A stretch of 64,000 nucleotides of DNA from Gordonia phthalatica. Lineage in GTDB: Bacteria > Actinomycetota > Actinomycetes > Mycobacteriales > Mycobacteriaceae. Positions within the stretch are counted from its first letter, which is position 1. Each line of letters opens with the position of its first letter. Location: contig NZ_CP011853.1 of assembly GCF_001305675.1 (NCBI RefSeq), forward strand, positions 3,844,001-3,908,000, given 5' to 3'. The position numbers and the translations under genes are program-made. The notes below the pieces were generated by a model. It was not told the DNA's origin. It did not search any database and saw nothing but the letters and a program-made list of their open reading frames with translations. Below, piece after piece: positions 33,957-41,349 of the stretch.

Positions 33957-35401
33957 GGTCAAGTCCCGGGTAGTGGTGTAACTGGTTTGTGATCCTTCGT
34001 TGGTGTTCAGGCGGGTAGTTCTATCAGCGGGTCGGTACTCACCTCCGTCTTCGGGTCGGTGTCGGTGTCGGTGGTCAGGGTTAGTCGGCATCGGCCCAGG
34101 ACTTCCAGGCCGAGGTATCGGCGTCCTTCGGCCCATTCGTCGGTCTGTTCGGCCAGGACGGCGCCGATGAGCCGGATGATGGCGTCTCTGTTGGGGAAGA
34201 TGCCTACGACGTCGGTGCGGCGGCGGATCTCGCGGTTGAGTCGCTCGGTGGGGTTGTTGGACCAGATCTGTCGCCACACGTCGTCAGGAAACGCGGTGAA
34301 CGCCAGTAGGTCCTCGCGAGCATCGCCGAGGTGCTCGGCCACATCGGGGAGCCGTCCTTCGGTGTACTCGATGAGCCGGTCGAACTGGGCGTTGACGGCC
34401 CCTGCGGTGGGCTGGTCATACACGCTGTGCAGCATCGCCTTCACCGCTGGCCACATCGACTTGGGGCACACGGCCATCAGGTTCGCGGCGTAGTGGGTGC
34501 GGCAGCGCTGCCACGCCGCTCCCGGCAAGTTCGCTGCGATCGCTTCGATGAGGCCGGCGTGCGCGTCGGAGGTCACCAGCCGGACTCCGCCGAGGCCGCG
34601 GGCCACCAGGTCGGCGAAGAACGTGTGCCACGAGGCTTTGCTCTCGCTGGTGGCCACCTGCATACCGAGGACTTCGCGGTGGCCGTCACCGTTGACGCCG
34701 GTGGCTAACAGTACGACGGCTTTGACGACCTGCTTGTTCTCGCGGACCTTGATCGTCAACGCATCGGCGGTGACGAACGTGAACGGGCCAGCCTCGTCGA
34801 GACGGCGATGACGAAACGCAGCGACCTGTTCATCAAGATCTTCGGCCATCCGGGAGACCTGCGACTTCGACAACGAATCAATGCCCAAGGTCTTGACCAA
34901 CTTGTCCATCCGGCGGGTCGAGACTCCGGCCAGGTAGCAGTCCGCCACGACAGTGATCAGTGCGGCTTCGGCGCGTTTGCGGCGTTCGAGCAACCACTCG
35001 GGGAAGTAGGTGCCCGAGCGCAGCTTCGGCACAGCGACGTCGATCGTGCCGACGCGAGTGTCGAGGGGGCGGTGCCGGTAGCCGTTGCGGTGGTTGGTGC
35101 GGTCTTCGGAGCGGCGGCCCCATTCGGCGCCGCAGACGGCGTCGGCATCGGCCGATAACAGGGCGTTGATCATCGTCTGCAACAGCTCGCGCATCAGATC
35201 CGGTGATGCATCGGCGAGGGCTTGGCTCAGCAGGCCAGCAGGGTCGACAATATGGGGTGCGGTCATCGTGATGACTCCGTTCGAGGATTCTGTGGAAGGT
35301 TGACTCGAAGGATCACACGGTGACCGCTCCCGTCCCCGGCAACGACACGCTGCCGGCGACCGTCCTGGTCACCGAGTTACACCACTCTATGGGGCACCAC
35401 C
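33957..35401 (-). mobile_element. Complete IS256-family insertion sequence with 8-bp target duplication
   Basis: 1445 bp bounded by the direct repeat GTTCGCGT (33949-33956 and 35402-35409), an 8-bp target duplication as expected for IS256. Imperfect subterminal inverted repeats share GTGGTGTAACT (left from 33973; right complement ending 35387). The insertion splits the IS1182 transposase codons that read SVFAF. It has one intact transposase, so it may be active. Confidence 0.85.
34007..35266 (-). CDS. IS256-family (mutator) transposase
   Basis: 419 residues, full length for the family. The DDE residues lie in the expected contexts: Asp in FVTADALTIKVREN, Asp in RLVTSDAHAGLIEAI and Glu in WSNNPTERLNREIRRRT. 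The zinc-like HRNGYRHRPLDTRVG and PKLRSGTYFPEWLLERRKR near the N-terminus are also typical. ATG 35266 lies ~135 bp inside the right end of the element. No frameshift or stop is seen. Confidence 0.95.
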   Translation of the reverse strand: MTAPHIVDPAGLLSQALADASPDLMRELLQTMINALLSADADAVCGAEWGRRSEDRTNHRNGYRHRPLDTRVGTIDVAVPKLRSGTYFPEWLLERRKRAEAALITVVADCYLAGVSTRRMDKLVKTLGIDSLSKSQVSRMAEDLDEQVAAFRHRRLDEAGPFTFVTADALTIKVRENKQVVKAVVLLATGVNGDGHREVLGMQVATSESKASWHTFFADLVARGLGGVRLVTSDAHAGLIEAIAANLPGAAWQRCRTHYAANLMAVCPKSMWPAVKAMLHSVYDQPTAGAVNAQFDRLIEYTEGRLPDVAEHLGDAREDLLAFTAFPDDVWRQIWSNNPTERLNREIRRRTDVVGIFPNRDAIIRLIGAVLAEQTDEWAEGRRYLGLEVLGRCRLTLTTDTDTDPKTEVSTDPLIELPA

Positions 35402-35937
35402 GTTCGCGTTTCTGGGCGAGCATCGTTCGCGGTTGTTTCCGGCCGAGATGTCACCGATCTGTTCCCGTCACGGCGCGGGCGGCCGTCGGTACCGCCAGAG
35501 GTGATGGCCTCGGTTCTGGTGCTGCAAGCCTTGCATGGCTTGTCCGATCGAGAAGCGGTCGACGCGGTCACTTTCGACCTGCGATGGAAAGCCGCGTGCG
35601 GCTACCCGATCGACGCGGCAGGATTCCATCCTTCGACTCGGCGTGGAAAAGAACGATCACTGGCTGCACCGGCGGATTGCTGGGATCAACCTGCGACGCC
35701 TGCTCGCGATGGGCCTCACGGTCGATAGCGGAGCCTGGACAATCGCCTGACCAGGCGACTACGGGGCGGTTTACGTCCTCTGCGGCTCGATCGCGGCCGC
35801 GTGCACGCACTTCCTGCTGGTGCATGAGCACGATAGAGCCGATGCGGTCCTCGGCTGAGTCGCCGACACCGTTTGCGATGGTTCGCGACGTCGCTGAGAG
35901 CATCCCGCGGAACTCCGTTTATTCAGCGGTCTCCTAG

Positions 35938-36541
35938 GCACCGGCGGACGGTCGGAGACCACGCCGTACATGGTCATCCCGTGCCAGACCCTCGTGTCGA
36001 ACAGCGTGGTGTTCCATCCGAGTTGGAATCAGTCGCGCAGTTTCGGCGAACCGGTCCATGCGTAGAACGGCAGCTCGTGGTCGCGGCAGTACTCCTCGAT
36101 CGGTCGCGTGATGCGCGTGATCGTGTCGCCACCTCGGGCGTCCGGCGTTGCCGACGCGAACATCAGGTTCACCGCGTCGGGGACCGGCGGCGGGAGCGGC
36201 GGGCGGGTCCACAGTTCCAGCAGCCGTTCGCGCAGCCCGGGCGTACGCACGGCCACCTCGACGTCGTCCGGCGTCAGGGGCGGCGCGCCGTCGGACGACA
36301 GGTCGAGGTCGGGCGGCCGCCACACGACGAGACCCACCAGGCGGCCGTCGTCGACCGCACCCACCGTGCAGCCGACGCGGAGCAGCGGCCGCATCAGGAG
36401 TTCGGCGAGCCACTCCCGCTTGTCACGCTCGCCGATGTGCTCACCCAGCAGCCACTGATACAGCGGGATCTCCACGATCCCGTCCGCCAACAGCGAGATC
36501 GCGTCGCGCAGTCGCGTCTCGTCGAGGGTGATCACTTCCAC
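35938..36541 (-). pseudogene. Paralogue of the neighbouring GNAT-like gene, broken by TGA and cut off by an IS
   Basis: From the start at 36541 (MEVITLDETRLRD) the frame parallels the protein at 36913-37548: EIPLYQWLLGEH, LLRVGCTVGAVDDGRLVG, RPPLPPPVPDAVNLMF, EEYCRDHELPFYAWTGSPKLRD. TGA at 36029-36031 replaces the Trp codon of the paralogue's RVRDWFAAGWHG. Homology continues past it (FQLGWNT, then MTMYGVVSDRP) until the IS1182 end at 35937 removes the last residues. So there are two lesions, a TGG-to-TGA nonsense change and an IS truncation. Confidence 0.75.
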
Positions 36542-36912
36542 CGTGAACCATCGCCTCTCGCAGACAGGCGAACCGCCCCGCCAAGTCGCGGGACGGTCCG
36601 TGCCATCGAGTTGATGCTGGATCGGCTAGGCAGCAGGGCCACCGCTGCCACTGTCGCTGCTGCCACCTTCACTGGAGCCGCCCGATTATGGGCGTGAGGA
36701 AGTCGATCTGCATCACAATGGGACCGTCGGCCATGTGCTTCTTCTTTCTCTCGGGAGGGGCGATACGTGCGGTTCAGGTCGATCGCACGTATCGACCAGA
36801 CTGCCCCGAGATGTCGCCTAGATCACACAATGGGACCGAAGTGTCGTATAAACGATGTAGTTCATACAGACGACAAGCAGTGTCGCTTGATCGAACGACA
36901 ATGTCGGGACGC
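36542..36912. other. Intergenic region between the two GNAT-like copies
   Basis: 371 bases with no supported gene. The part 36690-36920 is AT-richer than its surroundings and repeats the word TGTCG many times. Long frames on either strand here are shadows of the neighbouring gene. It probably carries the promoter of the truncated copy. Confidence 0.4.
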
Positions 36913-37548
36913 TCACATTTGTCGACGGGTCCGGGAAGTCAGCGGTCGCCCGGAGACGCCGCCGTACATGTGGACACCGTTCCACTCCACCTCCGCGAAC
37001 ACCCGACCGTGCCAGCCGGCGGCGAACCAATCGCGGACCCGCGGCGACCCGGTCCACAGATACGCGGGGCGGTCGTACTCCCGGCAGTACTCCTCAACCG
37101 GCGCGACGAGGTCGGCCAGCACATCGCCGCCGCGCACCTCCGGCAGCACGGTCACCAGAATCATGTTCACGCCGTCGGGAACGGGCGGCGGCAACGGCGG
37201 CTCGGTCCAGAGCTCCCGCAACCGCTCCAACAGTTCCGGCGTCTCGATCACCGCACTGAAGTCGTCGCGGGTCAGCGCCCCCTCGGTGACCACACCCAGG
37301 TCGAGGTCGTGCGGCTGCCAGGCGAGCACACCGACCAGCCGACCGTCGACCTCCGCGCCCGCGACGCACCCTGCCCGCAGGAGCGGGAGCAGCAGGATCT
37401 TCGCCAGCCACGCCCGCTTGCCGAGGTCGTCCGCGTGCTCACCCAGAAGCCAGCGGTAGAGCGGGATCTCACGGATCCCGCGGGCGAGGACCGCCACGGC
37501 GGCGTCGAGATCCGCGTCGTCGAGAATCCGCACGTCGGCCACGATCAC
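36913..37548 (-). CDS. GNAT-like hypothetical protein
   Basis: 211 residues. The N-terminal half has an acetyltransferase-like outline (DAAVAVLARGIREIPLYRW, GAEVDGRLVGVLAWQPHD), but the acetyl-CoA pyrophosphate loop is not clear; the second half contains PPLPPPVPDGVNM and ends EWNGVHMYGGVSGRP. I chose GTG 37548 because AAGGAAGG lies just upstream; GTG 37542 is possible. It is divergent from the amidase gene and is the intact paralogue of the pseudogene at 35938-36541. Function unknown. Confidence 0.6.
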   Translation of the reverse strand: MIVADVRILDDADLDAAVAVLARGIREIPLYRWLLGEHADDLGKRAWLAKILLLPLLRAGCVAGAEVDGRLVGVLAWQPHDLDLGVVTEGALTRDDFSAVIETPELLERLRELWTEPPLPPPVPDGVNMILVTVLPEVRGGDVLADLVAPVEEYCREYDRPAYLWTGSPRVRDWFAAGWHGRVFAEVEWNGVHMYGGVSGRPLTSRTRRQM

Positions 37549-37635
37549 ACGACCTTCCTTCGGGGGTTGGACGGCACGGTCCGAGTCCACCGAACATACC
37601 AACGAGGCCATTGACTCCCCTTCGACACGGCGTAC

Positions 37636-37649
37636 GATTGTCAACAATC
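37636..37649. promoter_or_regulatory. GntR-type operator before the amidase gene
   Basis: GATTGT-CA-ACAATC, a perfect 6-bp dyad, 22 bp before the amidase start. The core ATTGT-NN-ACAAT recurs at 45608-45619. GntR/FCD regulators commonly bind short dyads of the TTGT-NN-ACAA kind, and such a regulator is encoded directly after the amidase. Confidence 0.6.
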
Positions 37650-37671
37650 AACACTGAGCGGAGGGATTTGA

Positions 37672-39147
37672 ATGACCGATGTGCGCACCGACCTCTGTGA
37701 CCTCAGTGCACTGGAACTGTCCCGGGCGTATCTCGCAGGCACCCTCTCCCCCGTCGAAGTGATCGACGAGGTCCTCGCCGCCGTCGACCGCGTCGACGGC
37801 GATCTGAATGCCTTCTGCCAGGTGCATCCCGAGGTCGCACGCAGCGCCGCCCGCTCTGCTGAGCAGCGCTACCGCGCAGGCGAATCCATCGGACCGCTCG
37901 ACGGTGTCCCGGTCTCGATCAAGGACATCTTCCTCACCGCGGGCCATCCAACGCACCGCGGCTCGCGCCTGGTGGCCGACCGGGACGACGGCACCGCGCC
38001 GACCGTCGACGCACCGGCGGTGGCCGCGACCCTGGCGGCGGGCTGCGTCCCGTTCGGCAAGACGACGACACCGGAGTTCGCATGGAAGGGTGTCACCGAT
38101 TCTCCGCTGACGGGGATCACCCGTAATCCGCACGACCCGGCGACGACGCCCGGCGGATCCAGCGGCGGCTCGGCTGCGGCGGTCGCCGCGGGCCTGGGGC
38201 CGCTGTCGATCGGCACGGACGGCGGCGGTTCGGTCCGCATCCCCGCGTCGTTCACCGGGACCGTCGCACTGAAGCCCACGTACGGGGTGGTTCCCATGTA
38301 CCCGTCGAGCCCGTTCGGCACGCTGGCGCACGCCGGTCCGATGACCCGGACCGTGACCGACGCGGCCGCGTTCATGGACGCCTTGATCCGACCCGACGCG
38401 CGCGACTGGTCGGCGATTCCCCCGTCGGCCACCAGCCCGGAGTCCGACGGCTACCTGGTCGCGGCGATCGACGGGACCCTCGGCGATCGGCCCCTCGCCG
38501 GGCTCCGCGTCGCCTACAGCCGCGACCTCGGATTCGTCACCAACCGCCCCGACGTGGAGCGGACCGTGGACGCAGCGGTCGCGACGATGTCCGATCTCGG
38601 CGCGGCCGTCGACGAGGTGGAACTGGGACTGTCGGACCCGGTCGACGCGTTCCACGTGCTGTGGTTCGCCGGAGCGGCTGCAGTGCTGAAACCGTACGGC
38701 GACGGCGCCGTCGACCAGGTGGATTCCCGTCTGCGTGACGCCCTGGACCGCTACCGCGACTACACCGCGCAGGACTATCTCGACGCCGTCGCCGAACGCA
38801 TGGCGCTGGGTCGACGACTCGGCGCCCTCCACGCCGACTACGACATCCTGGTGACACCGACGATGCCGATCCCCGCGTTCGCGGCCGGCGCCGACGTCCC
38901 ACCCGACTGGCACAGCCCCGACTGGACCTCGTGGACGCCGTACACCTACGTTTTCAACATGACTCAGCAACCAGCGCTGTCGATTCCGTGCGGCGTGTCC
39001 GACGACGGCCTCCCCGTCGGACTGCAGCTCGTCGGCGAGCGGTTCTCCGACCGCCTCGTCATGCGGACCGGTGCCGCCGTCCACGCGCGGATCGCCGACC
39101 AGACACCGCGTCCACGGATCCACGCGTGCGGCGGAGGTGCGCGCTGA
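37672..39147 (+). CDS. Amidase-signature-family amidohydrolase
   Basis: 491 residues. The amidase signature with its Ser-cisSer-Lys triad is present: Lys in GVPVSIKDIFLTAG, the Gly/Ser stretch TPGGSSGGSAAAVAAG, and catalytic Ser in TDGGGSVRIPASF. Such enzymes hydrolyse amides, including omega-amides, nitrile-derived amides and peptide-like amides, to acid and ammonia. GCGGAGGG precedes ATG 37672. It shares a TGATG stop/start junction with the GntR gene, so the two form an operon. The wider locus suggests that the amide product is an amino or hydroxy acid; the substrate is not determined. Confidence 0.92.
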   Translation: MTDVRTDLCDLSALELSRAYLAGTLSPVEVIDEVLAAVDRVDGDLNAFCQVHPEVARSAARSAEQRYRAGESIGPLDGVPVSIKDIFLTAGHPTHRGSRLVADRDDGTAPTVDAPAVAATLAAGCVPFGKTTTPEFAWKGVTDSPLTGITRNPHDPATTPGGSSGGSAAAVAAGLGPLSIGTDGGGSVRIPASFTGTVALKPTYGVVPMYPSSPFGTLAHAGPMTRTVTDAAAFMDALIRPDARDWSAIPPSATSPESDGYLVAAIDGTLGDRPLAGLRVAYSRDLGFVTNRPDVERTVDAAVATMSDLGAAVDEVELGLSDPVDAFHVLWFAGAAAVLKPYGDGAVDQVDSRLRDALDRYRDYTAQDYLDAVAERMALGRRLGALHADYDILVTPTMPIPAFAAGADVPPDWHSPDWTSWTPYTYVFNMTQQPALSIPCGVSDDGLPVGLQLVGERFSDRLVMRTGAAVHARIADQTPRPRIHACGGGAR

Positions 39148-39815
39148 TGCCCGACTACGCGGCGATGTCGTTGGAACCCGTCGTCCAGGAGTCGACGCCG
39201 GCGATCATCGCGCGGTCGCTGCGGCGGGCGATCGCCGAAGGCGATTTCCCTCCCGGCACGCAGCTCGGCGAGGCCGCCCTCGCCAAGCACCTGGGGGTCA
39301 GTCGCGGACCGCTCCGGGAGGCGATGCAGCGGTTGACGCAGGAGGGACTGCTGGTCTCGCACCGCAATCGCGGCCTGTTCGTCCCCGAGCTCTCGCCCGC
39401 CGCGGTGTCGGACATGTACGTGCTGCGGACCAGCATCGAGCGCGCGGCGATCGAACAGATCCTGCTCGCGGGCGACGGCCCGGCCTGTGCCGCGGTGCTC
39501 GACGCCACCGTCGCTCGCATGGAGACACTGAGCCCGGATTCCCCGGAGATGCTCGCGGCCGACCTCGACTTCCACCGTCTCCTGGTGGAGGCGGCGGACA
39601 GCGAACGACTCTCCCGCGTGCATGAGACGGTGCTCGTCGAGACCAGCATGTGCCTGCGCGCGATGTCGTCCACCTACCGCCCAGACGAGGACCGGGTGTC
39701 CGAGCACCGCGATCTGGCCGATGCGATCCGCGACGGCGACGTCGTCCGGGCCACCGCGGTTCTCGCCGAGCACATGCGCGACGGGCTGGAGCGGCTGGTT
39801 CCTTCCGCTCGTTGA
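39147..39815 (+). CDS. GntR-family regulator, FCD subfamily
   Basis: 222 residues. The winged HTH is seen in LGEAALAKHLGVSRGPLREAM followed by RLTQEGLLVSHRNRGLFV; the FCD effector domain carries the metal-binding DLDFHRLLVEAAD, EHRDLADAIRDGD and EHMRDGLERL. The start overlaps the amidase stop by one base (TGATG). It probably represses the amidase promoter through the dyad at 37636, and possibly the divergent promoter at 45608. Its last codons lie inside a GAGCGAAGCGAG repeat. Confidence 0.9.
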   Translation: MPDYAAMSLEPVVQESTPAIIARSLRRAIAEGDFPPGTQLGEAALAKHLGVSRGPLREAMQRLTQEGLLVSHRNRGLFVPELSPAAVSDMYVLRTSIERAAIEQILLAGDGPACAAVLDATVARMETLSPDSPEMLAADLDFHRLLVEAADSERLSRVHETVLVETSMCLRAMSSTYRPDEDRVSEHRDLADAIRDGDVVRATAVLAEHMRDGLERLVPSAR

Positions 39816-39836
39816 GCGAGCGAAGCGAGTCGAAAC
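39805..39836. repeat. Short copy of the GAGCGAAGCGAG palindromic repeat
   Basis: CCGCTCGTTGAGCGAGC and GAAGCGAGTCGAAACC: the same CGAGCGAAGCGAG core seen at 19435, 52876 and 56527. It overlaps the stop codon of the GntR gene and lies between convergent genes, where it could act as a bidirectional terminator. Confidence 0.6.
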
Positions 39837-39856
39837 CGCCTACATCCTAGCGCAAA

Positions 39857-41326
39857 TCACCGCACACGCACCGGGATCGCCACGTACTTCGTCTCCAGGA
39901 ACTCGTCGATGCCGGTCAGACCGCCCTCGCGGCCGAGCCCGGACTGCTTCACACCCCCGAACGGCGCAGCGGGGTTGGAGACGAGGCCCGTGTTGAAGCC
40001 GACCATCCCGGACTCCAACTGCTCGGCGATCGTGAACCCGCGGTCCACCGACTCGGTCATCACGTAGGCGACGAGCCCGAACTCCGTGTCGTTGGCCAGC
40101 TCGACGGCCTCCTCGTCGGAGTCGAACGGCACCAATGCGGCGACCGGCCCGAAGATCTCGGTGCCCATCAGATCGGCGTCCGGGGAGACCGACGAGAGGA
40201 CGGTCGGCGGATAGAAGTGCCCGGGTCCGTCCGGCCGTCCGCCGCCGCAGAGCACTTCGGCACCGCGCTGGACGGCATCGTCGACCAACGACGACACCTT
40301 GTCGACAGCCTTGGCCTCGACGAGCGGTCCGACGTCGGTGCCGGGGTCGGCGCCGTCGCCCACCGTCAACGACGACATCCGGCTCGCGAGCCGATGCGCG
40401 AAGTCGCCGATCACACTGCGGTGCACCAGGATCCGGTTGGCGGAGGTGCACGCCTCGCCCATGTTCCGCATCTTGGCGGCCATCGCGGCGTCGAGCGCGA
40501 TGTCGAGGTCCGCGTCCTCGCAGACGATGAACGGCGCGTTGCCGCCGAGCTCCATCGACGTCCGCAGCACGCCGCGGGCGCACTGCTCCAGCAAGAGCTT
40601 GCCGACGGCGGTGGATCCGGTGAACGACAGCTTCCGCGCCTTCCCCGAGTCGATCCACGGTTCGACGACACTGCCCGCCGACGACGTGCACACCACCGAC
40701 AGCACGCCCTCCGGGAGGCCGGCCTCGATCAGCAGATCCGTCACGTACAGCGAGGTCAGTGGGGTCAGTGCGGCGGGTTTGTAGACCATGGTGCAGCCGG
40801 CGGCGACGGCCGGGCCGATCTTGCGAGTGATCATCGCGAGCGGAAAGTTCCACGGAGTGATGAGGATGCACGGTCCCACCGGCTCCTGCGTGACGATGAA
40901 CCGCGACTTCCCATCCGGACTGCGGCGGGCGTCGCCGCGGATCCGGACGGCCTCCTCGGCGAACCAGCGGAAGAACTCGGCACCGTACGCCACCTCGCCG
41001 CGCGCTTCGGCGAGCGGTTTGCCCATCTCGGTGGTCATCAGCAGCGCCACTTCGTCGGCGCGCTCGGTCAGGAGTTCGTAGGCGCGGCGCAGGATCTCCG
41101 ACCGTTCGCGGGCAGGTGTCGCCGCCCATCCCTTCTGGTGCGCGGCAGCGGAGTCGATCGCCGCGAGGGCGTCGTCACGCCCGCCGTCGGCGAGAGTCGC
41201 GATCACCTGACCGGTGGCCGGGTTCTCCACGTCGAACGAGTCGCCGGACGCGGCGGTCCGCCAACGTCCCTCGATGTGGATGCCGGTTCCGAGTCCGGCG
41301 ATGATGTCGGCGACGGAGCGGGTCAT
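39857..41326 (-). CDS. NAD(P)-dependent semialdehyde dehydrogenase (GabD type)
   Basis: 489 residues of the aldehyde dehydrogenase family. TPWNFPLAMITRKIGPA, SFTGSTAVGK, catalytic Glu in MELGGNAPFIV and catalytic Cys in GEACTSANRILV are all present; the GEACTSANR context is that of succinate-semialdehyde dehydrogenases. AGGAGGTGCGTC precedes ATG 41326. It is the third gene of a leftward operon after the class III aminotransferase and the FAD/Fe-S dehydrogenase, which supports conversion of an omega-amino acid through a semialdehyde to a dicarboxylate. Confidence 0.92.
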   Translation of the reverse strand: MTRSVADIIAGLGTGIHIEGRWRTAASGDSFDVENPATGQVIATLADGGRDDALAAIDSAAAHQKGWAATPARERSEILRRAYELLTERADEVALLMTTEMGKPLAEARGEVAYGAEFFRWFAEEAVRIRGDARRSPDGKSRFIVTQEPVGPCILITPWNFPLAMITRKIGPAVAAGCTMVYKPAALTPLTSLYVTDLLIEAGLPEGVLSVVCTSSAGSVVEPWIDSGKARKLSFTGSTAVGKLLLEQCARGVLRTSMELGGNAPFIVCEDADLDIALDAAMAAKMRNMGEACTSANRILVHRSVIGDFAHRLASRMSSLTVGDGADPGTDVGPLVEAKAVDKVSSLVDDAVQRGAEVLCGGGRPDGPGHFYPPTVLSSVSPDADLMGTEIFGPVAALVPFDSDEEAVELANDTEFGLVAYVMTESVDRGFTIAEQLESGMVGFNTGLVSNPAAPFGGVKQSGLGREGGLTGIDEFLETKYVAIPVRVR

Positions 41327-41349
41327 GACGCACCTCCTGATCGGTGTGG

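Larger units (their letters stand above)
33869..35750 (+). pseudogene. IS1182-family transposase remnant in three pieces
   Basis: Piece 1 (GTG 33869 to 33956) reads QGEADQQRDVLDVESVAGQL then LPAGSVFA. It resumes beyond the inserted IS256 at 35402 as FLGEHRSRLFPAEM, shifts frame by a lost base near 35450, continues SRRGRPSVPPEVMASV and VLQALHGLSDREAV, and then after FHPST jumps to the C-terminal NDHWLHRRIAGINLRRLL. The catalytic centre is missing between these, an internal deletion of roughly 1 kb judged from typical family length. Confidence 0.75.
33802..35937 (+). mobile_element. Decayed IS1182-family element, split by an IS256 element
   Basis: Terminal inverted repeats CTAGGAGACCGCTGAATAA (33802-33820) and its complement (35919-35937) mark both ends. 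The outermost CTAG is self-complementary and may be a 4-bp target duplication. Removing the nested element at 33957-35401 leaves ~690 bp, well short of a full IS1182, so the middle of the element is deleted. The right end cuts off the C-terminus of the gene at 35938-36541. Confidence 0.75.
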
